A stretch of 64,000 nucleotides of DNA from Halostagnicola larsenii XH-48. Its GTDB lineage: Archaea > Halobacteriota > Halobacteria > Halobacteriales > Natrialbaceae. Below the pieces are notes generated by a model. The model saw nothing but the letters and a program-made list of their open reading frames with translations. It was not told where the DNA came from and made no database searches. Location: the NCBI RefSeq assembly GCF_000517625.1, contig NZ_CP007055.1, positions 1,612,001-1,676,000 of the forward strand, in the 5' to 3' direction. The first letter of the stretch is position 1; every line of letters starts with the position of its first letter. This document shows positions 25,546 to 35,193 of this stretch, in pieces. Made by a program: the position numbers and the translations under genes.

Positions 25546-27888
25546 ATGAGTAGTGACGAAGAACTCGCAAAAGACCTTGGACTGTTCGCAGCACTGACGA
25601 TTGGAATCGGGACGATGATCGGGGCGGGAATTTTCGTCCTTCCCGGCGAGGCCGTCGCGGATGCTGGACCGCTTACGATTCTGACGTTCATTATCGGCGG
25701 CGTCATCGCCATTTTCACCGCGCTCTCGGCATCCGAACTCGGGACGGCGATGCCGAAATCAGGCGGCGCGTACTTCTACGTCAACCGCGCTCTCGGGCCG
25801 CTTTTCGGTTCGATCGCCGGCTGGGCGAACTGGATCGGACTCGCCTTCGCCTCCGCGTTCTATATGTTCGGACTCGGAGAGTACATCAACGACTTCCTCG
25901 GCATGGGTGCGGTCGGCATCGGTCCGGTAACGCTCATGCCCGCGCAGGTAATCGGGCTCGTCGGGGCCCTGTTGTTCATCGGTGTCAACTACGCCGGGGC
26001 GAAAGAGACCGGGACGCTCCAGATCATTATCGTCACGGTGCTTTTGGGAATCCTGGGAACGTTCTCGGCCGTCGCGATTTTCAACGCTGACGCCGACTCG
26101 CTACGCCCCATCGCGCCGTCGGGAACGACCGGCGAGGTGTTGCCCGTCACCGGCGTCATCTTCGTCTCCTATCTCGGGTTCGTTCAGATCACGTCTGTCG
26201 CCGAGGAGATCAAAAATCCCGGCAAAAACCTTCCTCGAGCCGTTATCGGATCCGTTCTCATCGTGACGACTATCTACGCCGTGTTTCTTACCTTACTTCT
26301 TGCCTCGGTGCCCACAGAGCTCGTAAATGGTAATAAGACAGCCGTCGTCGACGCCGCTCAGCTCCTCTTCGGCCAGTATAGTATCTCCGGGTACGACCTC
26401 GGGGCGATCGGGGCTACTCTCCTGTTGTTCGGCGGATTGTTGGCGACAGCCTCCTCGGCGAACGCGTCGATTCTTTCCTCGTCTCGAATCAACTTCGCGA
26501 TGGGCCGGGAGAAAATTGTAACGCCGAAGCTCAACGACATCCATCCGCGATTTGGCACTCCCTACAGGTCGATCGCGATCACCGGCGCTCTGATCGTGGT
26601 GTTCTTGCTCGTGGGCAACCTCGAGACCCTCGCGACGGCGAGTTCGGTGTTGCACCTGATCGTCTATGGCTTGCTCAACATCGCCCTCATCGTCATGCGA
26701 GAAGCCGAGCCGGAGGGATACGATCCCGATTTCGAGGTCCCGTTCTATCCGGTCGTTCCGATCATCGGTGCCCTCTCGTCGTTCGCATTGATCGTGTACA
26801 TCAATCCGCAGATCGTGTTCCTGTCCGCGCTGTTCGTCCTCTTCGCTGCGGTCTGGTATCTCCTGTATGCCCGTCAGAAGGTCGAATCTGCCGGCGTCCT
26901 CGCTGGCTGGATCCTCGACCGCTCTGAGGAACTTCCCGACGCCGCCGTCTCGGCTGCCGCGTCGGTCCAGCCCGAAAAGAGCGACTACCGCGTGCTGGTG
27001 CCGCTTGCAAACCCGAGCAACGAAGCCCATCTGATAACGCTTGCCTCCGCCATCGCGAACGAGCGCGACGGAACCGTCGTCGCCGTCAACATCGAGCAGA
27101 TCCCGGATCAAACGTCGCTCCAGAGCGCTCGAGAGCAGGGCGACTACGAGGCGGCTGAGCAACTCTTAGAGCAGGCACAGGCAGACGCCGAAACGTACGG
27201 AGCGGACATCGAGACCCACGTTGTCCTCTCCCACCGAGCCTTCGAGGAGGTGTTCGACACCGCAAGCCGCTACGGTGCGGACATGACGGTGATGGGCTGG
27301 GGTCCGGACTCCCACGGCGCACCCGGGCGCGCCGAAAGCGCCATCGACGAACTCGCTCACTCGCTTCCCAGCGACTTCCTGGTGTTTCGCGATCGAGGAT
27401 TCGACCCGTCTCGAGTTCTCTTGCCGACGGCTGGCGGTCCGGATTCCGACCTTGCGGCGGCGGTCGCACACACCTTGCGCGACCAGTTCGACGCCGAGGT
27501 GACGCTGTTTCACGTGGCCGACGACCGCGCGCGCGGCGAGGAGTTCCTCAGAGCATGGGCTGGCGATCACGACCTCGAAGACGCCCACATTCGGGTCGAG
27601 ACCGGCGACATTCAGACGCGTATTTCCGAGGCCGCCGCGGACGCGACGATGCTCCTGATCGGTGCCACGGAGCGAGGGCTGATTTCGCGACTCGTTCGCG
27701 GGTCGCTCGTCCTCGACGTCCTAGAGGAGGTCGATTGCTCCGTGTTGCTCGCCGAGAAAAGCCACAAACGAAGCATTCGCGAGCGGATCTTCGGGACCGA
27801 CGACCACAATCGGACAGCCGAACGGACGGGATCGGACACTGCGTCACCACCGGCCGACGCCAAGAACCCACAGAACGAATCTAAATGA
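25546..27888 (+). CDS. APC-family amino-acid permease fused to two Usp domains
   Basis: A 780-residue protein. Residues 1 to about 450 form a twelve-helix APC transporter, with GIGTMIGAGIFVLPGEAV in helix 1 as the substrate-binding loop and KSGGAYFYVNRALG in helix 3. Residues from about 485 carry two Usp-type domains: DYRVLVPLANPSNEAHL starts the first, and RVLLPTAGGPDSDLAAAV starts the second, which ends near LLIGATERGLISRLVRGS. Cytoplasmic Usp domains on such carriers probably sense nucleotides. The substrate, an amino acid or polyamine, is not readable from sequence. A separate UspA gene lies just upstream. Confidence 0.9.
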   Translation: MSSDEELAKDLGLFAALTIGIGTMIGAGIFVLPGEAVADAGPLTILTFIIGGVIAIFTALSASELGTAMPKSGGAYFYVNRALGPLFGSIAGWANWIGLAFASAFYMFGLGEYINDFLGMGAVGIGPVTLMPAQVIGLVGALLFIGVNYAGAKETGTLQIIIVTVLLGILGTFSAVAIFNADADSLRPIAPSGTTGEVLPVTGVIFVSYLGFVQITSVAEEIKNPGKNLPRAVIGSVLIVTTIYAVFLTLLLASVPTELVNGNKTAVVDAAQLLFGQYSISGYDLGAIGATLLLFGGLLATASSANASILSSSRINFAMGREKIVTPKLNDIHPRFGTPYRSIAITGALIVVFLLVGNLETLATASSVLHLIVYGLLNIALIVMREAEPEGYDPDFEVPFYPVVPIIGALSSFALIVYINPQIVFLSALFVLFAAVWYLLYARQKVESAGVLAGWILDRSEELPDAAVSAAASVQPEKSDYRVLVPLANPSNEAHLITLASAIANERDGTVVAVNIEQIPDQTSLQSAREQGDYEAAEQLLEQAQADAETYGADIETHVVLSHRAFEEVFDTASRYGADMTVMGWGPDSHGAPGRAESAIDELAHSLPSDFLVFRDRGFDPSRVLLPTAGGPDSDLAAAVAHTLRDQFDAEVTLFHVADDRARGEEFLRAWAGDHDLEDAHIRVETGDIQTRISEAAADATMLLIGATERGLISRLVRGSLVLDVLEEVDCSVLLAEKSHKRSIRERIFGTDDHNRTAERTGSDTASPPADAKNPQNESK

Positions 27889-28006
27889 TCAGTCCGCAGT
27901 GAACTGATAGTCGTTCGATTCGGTCGATCCACTTCTCGAGTCGTCCTTTCCGGGTCACGTTTCCGCCAACTCAATCCTTAATCCGCGAACGTTTGAAACC
28001 CACAGC

Positions 28007-29425
28007 GTGTTCGTCGTCCTTTCACTGACCAGTCGCAGATTCTGGCGGGTCTGGAAGCGCGTGTTCAGCCTGTCGTGGCCGGTGATGGCCGAGCAGGTGC
28101 TCCGGACGTTGATGCGGACGACGGATCTGATCGTCGCGGGCCTCTTTTCACCCGCTGCCATCACCGCGGTCGGACTCGCGGACATCTACGCTCGCCTTCC
28201 CCTTCGATTCGGAATCGGGATCGGCGACGGTGCGATCGCCCTCTCGAGTCAGGATACCGGTGCCGAGGCGGACGCGAACAGGGATCAGGCGGTATCGCAG
28301 GCGCTTTTGATCGGGATCATCGGGGGAATCCCGTTCGTGCTGTTCGGCCTCTTTCTCAACGAGTTTGCCATCTCGATTTTGGGATCGCTCGCCGAGGAGG
28401 GGGCGTTCGCGGACGTGATCGAGTACGGGAGCGTCTACCTCATGATCGTCATGCTCTCTGCGCCGGCGATCCACGTCAACTTCATCGCGGCGCGCTCGAT
28501 TCACGGCACCGGCGACACGCGGACGCCGATGTACGTAAACGGCGTGGTCAACGCGATCAACATCGTCGCAACCGTCGGCCTCGCGCTCGGTCTCGGACCG
28601 TTTCCGGAACTCGGCGTCATCGGCATCGCGCTCGCGACCGCCGTCTCAGACTCGCTGGGCGCACTCGCCTTTCTGGCGATACTCTGGTCGCCGCTCAACG
28701 AGATTCAGTACGTCGTCCCGCGCCAGTTCGTCATCACGAAACAACTCGTCCTCATTAGCTGGCCGCGGATCGCCGAGGGGCTCACCGAGATGTTCGCCGA
28801 GTTCCCGTTCAACGCCATCCTGCTGGCGTTCGGAACCGAAGTCAACGCCGCCTACCACATCGGTCGTCGGATGTACCAGCAGGTCGCCTCGCCGCTCGCT
28901 CGCGGCTACGGCGTCGCCTCGAACATTTTGGTCGGGCAGGCACTCGGCCGCGGCGAGCCGGAAACCGCGTTCTACAACGGCCTGGCGGCGACCGGCCTCA
29001 GCACGCTTACGGTCGGCGGGTTCTGTCTGTTGCTCTTTTTCTTCGCAGAGCAGTTCGTGCTCGTGTTCACGAACGATCCGGCGACGGTGTCCTACGCCAG
29101 CGGGTTCGCCCAGGCCTACGCGATCGCCGCGGTGTTGATCGCCGCCTACCTCGCTCTCTCCGGATCGCTCCGCGGCGGGAGCGAGACGATTCCGCCGTTT
29201 ATCGCCCGCGTGATAGGTACCTTCGTCTTCCTGCTCGGATTCACCTACGTGTTCGGCGTCGTCCTCGAGTACGGCGTCATCGCGGCCTACGTCGCCATCG
29301 TGCTGGACTTCGTCTTCCGAGTCGCGTACCTCGGGGCGATCTTCTACCGAAGGCGGTGGATCGATCGGGGTACCTCGATGATGCGAGAACGCGGGAGCAT
29401 AGAGGAAGGGGCGACAGAAGATTGA
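28007..29425 (+). CDS. MATE family efflux transporter
   Basis: A 472-residue membrane protein with twelve helices in two homologous halves. SWPVMAEQVLRTLMRTTDLIVAG opens the N-terminal half and LISWPRIAEGLTEMFAEFP opens the second, the repeat typical of MATE/DinF proteins. These export drugs or metabolites by Na+ or H+ antiport. The start is GTG at 28007, with a TATA-like cttaat about 27 nt upstream, which suggests a leaderless transcript. The substrate is unknown. Confidence 0.92.
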   Translation: MFVVLSLTSRRFWRVWKRVFSLSWPVMAEQVLRTLMRTTDLIVAGLFSPAAITAVGLADIYARLPLRFGIGIGDGAIALSSQDTGAEADANRDQAVSQALLIGIIGGIPFVLFGLFLNEFAISILGSLAEEGAFADVIEYGSVYLMIVMLSAPAIHVNFIAARSIHGTGDTRTPMYVNGVVNAINIVATVGLALGLGPFPELGVIGIALATAVSDSLGALAFLAILWSPLNEIQYVVPRQFVITKQLVLISWPRIAEGLTEMFAEFPFNAILLAFGTEVNAAYHIGRRMYQQVASPLARGYGVASNILVGQALGRGEPETAFYNGLAATGLSTLTVGGFCLLLFFFAEQFVLVFTNDPATVSYASGFAQAYAIAAVLIAAYLALSGSLRGGSETIPPFIARVIGTFVFLLGFTYVFGVVLEYGVIAAYVAIVLDFVFRVAYLGAIFYRRRWIDRGTSMMRERGSIEEGATED

Positions 29426-29457
29426 GTCCGTCAGTCAAGGGCGAACGAAGCGTAGGT

Positions 29458-30291
29458 TCAGGCCGTAAGCAGCGCCACGCCACCACCGCCGACGATGGCT
29501 AAGCCGCCGAGGCCGAAACAGACGATCCAAAAGGGAATGCGCTCGACGACCCGCATCAAGAGTCCGATCGTCGCGTAACCGACGACCGCACTCGTTGCGA
29601 TGGCGACGGCGGCCATCTCGAGGCCGATCCCCGGAACCCCGCCTTCGGTGACGAAGATCAACACGCCTGCAGCGATTCCCGCGGGGATCGAGAGCAGGAA
29701 GGAGAGTCGAAACGCGGAGGGTGCCTGATACGAGCGAAAGAGCAGGGTGCTCGTCGTCACACCCGAACGCGAAACGCCGGGCAGGATCGAAAGCCCCTGA
29801 ATTCCGCCGACGATAACCGCGTCTCGGAGCGTTGGCTCCGTTCGATCCGCGAGATCCGTCGACTTCGAGGCGAGTTCTAGCACGCCGGTCAACACGAGGA
29901 GGACGCCGATGATCGCGATGAACAGGCCGCCGCGGAGTTCGCTGGCGATGTCGACCGCGAGAAAGTAGATCGGAAGGCCGATCGCCCCCGTCGCGATACT
30001 CGCGACGACGACGAACGTCGTCACCGCGTTCTGCCCGGTAAACGCCGACCGGGGGCGCCATTGGGGAACGGCCTCGAGACTCCTCCCGATCTCCTCGCGG
30101 TAGTAAAGCGTTGCCGAGAGCGTCGTTCCGAACTGCAAGAACAGCGCGAGTTGCAGGGCGTTATCTGGCGAGATGTCGAACAGCGTGAGAAACAGCGAGA
30201 GGTTCCCCTGCGAGGAGACCGGGAGCCACTCGACGACGCCCTGGACGATCCCGGCGAGGATCGCGACGAGGAGGTCCCAGTAATCGGTCAT
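29458..30291 (-). CDS. uppP: Undecaprenyl/dolichyl-diphosphatase
   Basis: A 277-residue membrane phosphatase of the BacA/UppP family, which dephosphorylates polyprenyl diphosphates to recycle glycan carriers. VQGVVEWLPVSSQGNLSL near residue 15 contains the (E/Q)xxxE-like motif, and LSILPGVSRSGVTTSTLL near residue 155 is the PGxSRS motif. The ATG at 30291 overlaps the glmS stop by 4 nt (ATGA); a longer frame inside glmS is rejected. In archaea the substrate is probably dolichyl diphosphate used in N-glycosylation. Co-transcription with glmS and the glmU-like gene fits a cell-surface glycan role. Confidence 0.93.
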   Translation of the reverse strand: MTDYWDLLVAILAGIVQGVVEWLPVSSQGNLSLFLTLFDISPDNALQLALFLQFGTTLSATLYYREEIGRSLEAVPQWRPRSAFTGQNAVTTFVVVASIATGAIGLPIYFLAVDIASELRGGLFIAIIGVLLVLTGVLELASKSTDLADRTEPTLRDAVIVGGIQGLSILPGVSRSGVTTSTLLFRSYQAPSAFRLSFLLSIPAGIAAGVLIFVTEGGVPGIGLEMAAVAIATSAVVGYATIGLLMRVVERIPFWIVCFGLGGLAIVGGGGVALLTA

Positions 30292-32174
30292 TCGACGGTC
30301 ACGCTCTTGGCGAGGTTCCGCGGTTTGTCGATCGATCTCCCCATCTCGTTTGCCACCCAGTAGGCGATGAGCTGTAACTGGACGTTCGCGAGCACGGCGG
30401 CGCTGCATTCGTCGGTTTCGGGGATCCGGAGGACGTGATCCGCGTAGCGCTCGACGTCGGAAACGCCGTCGGTGACGACGACAACCGGTGCGTCTCGAGC
30501 CTCGACTTCCTTGATGTTCGAAATCGTCTTGCGGGCGGTCCCCCCGTCACCGGTCACGATCGCAAAGACCGGGGTGTCCTCGGTGACCAGCGCGAGCGGC
30601 CCGTGTTTCAGTTCGCCGGCCGCGAACCCCTCGGCGTGTTCGTAGGTAATCTCCTTGAACTTCAGCGCCCCCTCGAGCGCGACCGGGTGGTGCATCCCGC
30701 GTCCGATGAAGAAAAACGCCTGCGAGTCGACCAGTTCCGCGGCGATCGCCCGCGCACTCGAGGTGTCGAGTATCGTCTGTACCTGATCGGGAACGCGTCG
30801 CAGCGACTGGATGTCGTCGTGGGAGCTTCGACCGGTCAACGCGACGCTCAACAGCAACAGCGCGAGTTGCTGGCTGGCGAACGTCTTGGTCGCCGCGACG
30901 CCGATCTCCGGGCCGGCGCGAATGTACAGCGCGTGATCGGCCGCTCGAGCGGCCGAACTCCCGACGGTGTTGGTCACCGCGAGGGTCGTCGCGCCGGCGC
31001 GGTTTGCCTCCCGAAGTGCGCGTAGCGTGTCTGCCGTCTCCCCGCTCTGGGTGATCCCGACGACGAGCGACCCATCGTTCACCGGCACGCGGTCGGTCGT
31101 GAACTCGCTCGCGATGGTCGCCGTCGCAGGCGTCTCTTCCTGTTGCAATAGCGACGCCGCATAGAGCGCGGCGTGATACGAGGTTCCACAGGCAACGAAC
31201 TGCACCGGCGAAGCAAACTCCTGCTCGACGACCGCGTCGAGTTCCTCGAGCGTCACGCTCCCCTGCAGTTCGTTCACTCGCCCCCGAAGACACTGCCTGA
31301 GCGACGAGGGTTGCTCGTGAATCTCTTTGAGCATGTAGTGGTCGTAGCCGCTCTTACCGGTGTCATCGGCGTCCCAGTCGACGGTCTGGACTGCCTTCTC
31401 GAGAGCGTTTCCGTCCGAATCGGACACCTCCCAGCCCGAGCTATCGAGCCGAACGAACTCCTCGTCCTCGAGGTAGACGACCCGATCCGTGTGCTCGATG
31501 AACGCGGGGACGTCGCTCGCGAGGAAGTAGCCGCTCGCTCGTTCGGGAGCCTCGCCGGATGAGTCGCCCTCGAGACCGAGCACGAGCGGCGACTCCTTGC
31601 GCGTCGCGTACACCGTTTCGTCGCCTTCGAAAACGGCCGCGATCGCGTAACTTCCCTCGAGGCGGTCGATCGCGCGGCGAAACGCCCGTTCGCGATCGCC
31701 CCTGTCTCGCTCGCCCATTCGATCATCACCGTCTCCCGACCCGAGATAGCTCGCGATCAGGTGCGGGACGACTTCGGTGTCGGTTTCGCTCTCGAAGGTG
31801 ACACCGTCCGCTTCGAGTTCGTCGCGTAGCGTCCGATAGTTCTCGATGATCCCGTTGTGGACGATCGCGACGCGCTCGTCCGCGTCGGTGTGTGGATGGG
31901 CGTTCGTGTCGGTCGGCGGTCCGTGCGTGCTCCAGCGCGTGTGTCCGATACCGACCGCGGGGTCGCGAAGCGACCCGGTAGGCAGTGTGGACGTCAGCGA
32001 CTCGAGTTCGCCCTCGGCTTTGTACACGTCGAGTTCGCCGTTCGCGAGCGCGACGCCAGCGGAATCGTATCCCCGGTACTCGAGGGTCGAGAGCCCGTCG
32101 AGCAAGACGTCGATCGCATCGGGAGCGGTGGCGTCGCTCCCGTCCGAACCGACGTAGCCGATGATCCCACACAT
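30288..32174 (-). CDS. glmS: Glutamine-fructose-6-phosphate aminotransferase (isomerising)
   Basis: A 628-residue two-domain enzyme making glucosamine-6-phosphate. The N-terminal glutaminase has Cys2 as nucleophile (MCGIIGYVG), HTRWSTHG and HNGIIENY. Two SIS domains follow, with VACGTSYHAAL, ITQSGETADTL and the late EITYEHAEGFAAGELKHGP. The extreme C-terminus DKPRNLAKSVTVE is the conserved active-site tail. A short acidic insertion lies near residues 145-160. It sits 2 nt after the glmU-like gene and overlaps uppP, so the three form one operon. Confidence 0.97.
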   Translation of the reverse strand: MCGIIGYVGSDGSDATAPDAIDVLLDGLSTLEYRGYDSAGVALANGELDVYKAEGELESLTSTLPTGSLRDPAVGIGHTRWSTHGPPTDTNAHPHTDADERVAIVHNGIIENYRTLRDELEADGVTFESETDTEVVPHLIASYLGSGDGDDRMGERDRGDRERAFRRAIDRLEGSYAIAAVFEGDETVYATRKESPLVLGLEGDSSGEAPERASGYFLASDVPAFIEHTDRVVYLEDEEFVRLDSSGWEVSDSDGNALEKAVQTVDWDADDTGKSGYDHYMLKEIHEQPSSLRQCLRGRVNELQGSVTLEELDAVVEQEFASPVQFVACGTSYHAALYAASLLQQEETPATATIASEFTTDRVPVNDGSLVVGITQSGETADTLRALREANRAGATTLAVTNTVGSSAARAADHALYIRAGPEIGVAATKTFASQQLALLLLSVALTGRSSHDDIQSLRRVPDQVQTILDTSSARAIAAELVDSQAFFFIGRGMHHPVALEGALKFKEITYEHAEGFAAGELKHGPLALVTEDTPVFAIVTGDGGTARKTISNIKEVEARDAPVVVVTDGVSDVERYADHVLRIPETDECSAAVLANVQLQLIAYWVANEMGRSIDKPRNLAKSVTVE

Positions 32175-32176
32175 TC

Positions 32177-33349
32177 CTATCGGACCTCCGTCTCGGACTC
32201 GACCGAACCGCGAACCGTCGTTCCCGCATGTATCGTCGCCTCGGAACCGACGATGGTCCCGGGGGCGTACGTGACGCCGCCCTCGTCTGTCGTCCGATCG
32301 GCGAGCAACGCGCCCAGTCGCTGTCCTTCGTGGACGGTCCTCCCGACGCGGACATCGCTAGGGCCGCCGATCACAGTGGACCCGACCCCGATTTCGACGC
32401 CGCGGCCGGTTACGCAGTCGAGGACGGTCGCGTTCGGTCCGATTCGGGTGTCCGAATCGACGACGCTGTTCTCGAGGGTCGCGTTCGGTCCGATAGTGAC
32501 GTTGTGTCCGAGCGAGACGTACGGCCCGACGACCGCGCCCGGACCGATCACGCAGTCGGGGGAGACGATTGCCGGCTCGACGATGGTGGCCGACTCGTGA
32601 ACCTGTGCGGAGGGAGACACGGCGTTCTCGATTGTCCCTGTATCGAACAGCGTTTCGGCGACCTCGAGGAGGTCCCACGGATACGTCGCGTCGATCCACA
32701 TCCCCCCGGTTTCGGCCGCGTTGACCGTCTTCCCGCGCTCGAGTAGCAGCGAGAGGCCGTCGACCAACGAGTACTCCCCATCACGCGGATCGACGGCCGT
32801 GACGATGTCGATCGCGTCCGGTTCCAGCACGTAGACGCCCGCGTTCAGTCGGTAGCTCCGATCGTCCGTCGGGTTCTCGACGAGTTCTGCGACGGTACGG
32901 TCCGAGTCGACGATGACGCCGCCGTACGCCGTAACGTCGCTGGCCGCGATGACGCCGATGGTTCCGGCGGCACCCTCGTCGTGGCGGTCGATCGTGTCCT
33001 GAACGATCGACGCGTCGATCAACTGGTCGCCGTTGACGACGAGCGACGGTTCGTCGACGGTCGGCAGCGCGGCCTCGAGCGCGTGTGCGCTGCCGAGTTG
33101 TTTGTTCTGAATCGCGTACTCGATCGGAACGTCTCGGTAACTCGATCCGAAATGGGACTGGACGGAGGTGCGCCCGTAGCCGACGACCATCGTCAGCCGC
33201 TCGATACCGGCCTCGATGAGTTCGTCGAAGACGTGCTCGAGGATCGGTTTCGTCGCGGCGGGCAACATCGGCTTGGGCCGGTGTCTGGTCAGCGGCCGAA
33301 GGCGAACGCCCTCGCCCGCGGCCAGCACGATCGCGGATCGAACGGTCAT
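32177..33349 (-). CDS. glmU: GlmU-like sugar-1-phosphate nucleotidylyltransferase/acetyltransferase
   Basis: A 390-residue bifunctional enzyme. The N-terminal nucleotidyltransferase domain opens with IVLAAGEGVRLRPLTRHRPKPML, the nucleotide-binding loop and catalytic Lys. The C-terminal half is a left-handed beta helix of hexapeptide repeats (IVSPDCVIGPGAVVGPYVSL, then NVTIGPNATLENSVVD). Archaeal enzymes of this design make UDP-GlcNAc or dTDP-sugars from glucosamine-1-phosphate. The neighbouring glmS favours amino-sugar nucleotides here. It is the first gene of the operon and its ATG lies 174 nt from the divergent TatD-like gene. Confidence 0.92.
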   Translation of the reverse strand: MTVRSAIVLAAGEGVRLRPLTRHRPKPMLPAATKPILEHVFDELIEAGIERLTMVVGYGRTSVQSHFGSSYRDVPIEYAIQNKQLGSAHALEAALPTVDEPSLVVNGDQLIDASIVQDTIDRHDEGAAGTIGVIAASDVTAYGGVIVDSDRTVAELVENPTDDRSYRLNAGVYVLEPDAIDIVTAVDPRDGEYSLVDGLSLLLERGKTVNAAETGGMWIDATYPWDLLEVAETLFDTGTIENAVSPSAQVHESATIVEPAIVSPDCVIGPGAVVGPYVSLGHNVTIGPNATLENSVVDSDTRIGPNATVLDCVTGRGVEIGVGSTVIGGPSDVRVGRTVHEGQRLGALLADRTTDEGGVTYAPGTIVGSEATIHAGTTVRGSVESETEVR

Positions 33350-33523
33350 TGGGTTACCCGGAAGAGGGCCTCGGGTGTATTTCTACTGGTTCAACGCACT
33401 GATCGAGGCTCGAGATGCGATCGTTTTCGATCGGGAGTGCAACCGGTAGCGGTTCGAGTCGCCACCCGATCAATCGGGGCGCAAGTCGGTGACTTTTCAC
33501 TCGAGGGGGGCCCACTGTCAGGC

Positions 33524-34375
33524 ATGATCGACGAGGATACGCCGGTGCTGGACAACCACATGCACCTGGACCCGGATCACGGCCGCGGCATCGACGCCGT
33601 CGAGGACTTCGCCCGGCTCGGCGGGACGCATCTGCTCGTCGTCAACAAACCGTCGTGGCACCTCGGCGTCGAAGCCGAGCGCGGCGAGGACTTCCGCCCG
33701 GTCTTCGAGCGAACGCTCGAGATCGTCGAAGCCGCATCGGACGTTCTCGACGGGCGGGCGTGGCCCGTCCTCGGAGTCCACCCCGGCCTCGTTTCGCGAC
33801 TCGTCGACGAACGAGGGTACGCACCCGAGATCGCTCGTGACATCATGCAGGACGGAATCGACCTCGCGGCCGAGTACGTCGAGTCGGGCGATGCCCTGGC
33901 GCTGAAATCCGGTCGACCACACTACGAGGTCGACGACGCCGTCTGGACGGCCTCGAACGAAGTGATGCGACACGCGTTCGACCACGGTGGTTCCCTCGAG
34001 TGTGCGGTCCAGTTACACACCGAAGCGAGCGAGGCGATGCCGGAGGTCGCCGCGTGGGCCGAAGAAGCCGGGTTGCCGGCACACCGGGTCGTCAAACACT
34101 ACGCGGCGGGACGTCTCGAGGGGCCGACACCGAGCGTGATGAGCGAGAAAGATCGGCTCGAGATCGCGGCCGAACGCGGCGAACCGTTTCTGATGGAAAC
34201 GGACTTCGTCGACGACCCCGATCGGCCGGGTGCGGTTTTGGGGCCGAAAACGGTTCCCCGTCGCGTTCGCTGGCTCGTAGAGGAGGGGTACGAGAGGGCG
34301 GTCAGAATCGCCCACGTCGAAACGCCGGAGCGGGTCTACGGAATCGACACGGTGGACACGCTGACTCGCCCCTAA
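33524..34375 (+). CDS. TatD-like metal-dependent hydrolase
   Basis: A 283-residue TIM-barrel amidohydrolase. DNHMHLDPDHG near residue 10 is the HxH metal motif. VLGVHPGLVSRL near residue 85, HTEASEAMPEV, HYAAGR and METDFVDDP supply the further His and Asp ligands expected in TatD-family enzymes. True TatD proteins are Mg-dependent 3'-5' exonucleases, but this archaeal branch differs in its motifs and a nuclease role is not certain. The ATG at 33524 is chosen over a long upstream frame that is antisense to glmU. Confidence 0.82.
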   Translation: MIDEDTPVLDNHMHLDPDHGRGIDAVEDFARLGGTHLLVVNKPSWHLGVEAERGEDFRPVFERTLEIVEAASDVLDGRAWPVLGVHPGLVSRLVDERGYAPEIARDIMQDGIDLAAEYVESGDALALKSGRPHYEVDDAVWTASNEVMRHAFDHGGSLECAVQLHTEASEAMPEVAAWAEEAGLPAHRVVKHYAAGRLEGPTPSVMSEKDRLEIAAERGEPFLMETDFVDDPDRPGAVLGPKTVPRRVRWLVEEGYERAVRIAHVETPERVYGIDTVDTLTRP

Positions 34376-34467
34376 CGGCCTCATCCCCGCGAAATCGGTT
34401 GAAGAGCACTTCCGACGAGCGACCCATGTAGAGAAAGGCATTTCAAGCGGCCGGTGTAGGTGTGAGT

Positions 34468-35046
34468 ATGAGCAATCCCCCGACGGAGTTCTATTCAGCA
34501 GAACGATGGCAAAACTGGATCGGTCGCATTCAAGACGAGGACATCGATCCGGAAGACGAGGACTCGGCGCGCCTGCTGTTGAATCTGCAGGACGATACGG
34601 CGATCGCCGTCGCGAAAATCGTCGCTGCCTACGACGACGGGGAAATCGATCAGGAAACGGCACTCGAGGAAATTCAGGACGTTCGCGAAATCGTGCTCTC
34701 GGAAGTCGACATCGACGACGAGGAGAAACTGATCCTCGTCGACGGCGTCCAGACGAGTCTCGTCTGCGTCTTCTTCGCCGCCGAGGAGTACGTCGCGGAC
34801 GGCCCGGCCGAAGACGGGACCGTCGACGACTATGTCGGCGCTGCCGCCGACGCGGAAGCCGAGGAGAACCTCGACGCGGCGCTGGGCTACGCCGCACAGG
34901 CTGGAACGCTGATCATCGATGGCGAGGAACTCGACATGTCGGTGGCAGAAGAACTCGAGTACGGCCTCGTCACCGAGTGGATAAACGGCCTCGACAGCCT
35001 TCAGAGCGCCATGAGCGACCCCGAGGTCGTCGAAGAAGACGAGTAG
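34468..35046 (+). CDS. DUF2150 family protein
   Basis: A 192-residue very acidic, helical protein of a family conserved in haloarchaea (recalled as DUF2150). It begins NPPTEFYSAERWQNWI. LVCVFFAAEEYVADG near residue 95 is the most hydrophobic stretch. There are no cysteine clusters or catalytic signatures. The ATG at 34468 is preferred to a GTG two codons earlier. The function is unknown. Confidence 0.8.
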   Translation: MSNPPTEFYSAERWQNWIGRIQDEDIDPEDEDSARLLLNLQDDTAIAVAKIVAAYDDGEIDQETALEEIQDVREIVLSEVDIDDEEKLILVDGVQTSLVCVFFAAEEYVADGPAEDGTVDDYVGAAADAEAEENLDAALGYAAQAGTLIIDGEELDMSVAEELEYGLVTEWINGLDSLQSAMSDPEVVEEDE

Positions 35047-35193
35047 CGCGGCCGCGATACGTTTCTCCGATTCGTCCGCTTATACGGATGACTGAAAACA
35101 TACGGCCGACTGGAATCCGGGGGCCGATCCGGTTCGGATGCGGCCTGTTAGACCCCACAAATGCTTTAGGGAACACGCCGCGTACGTGGAATC

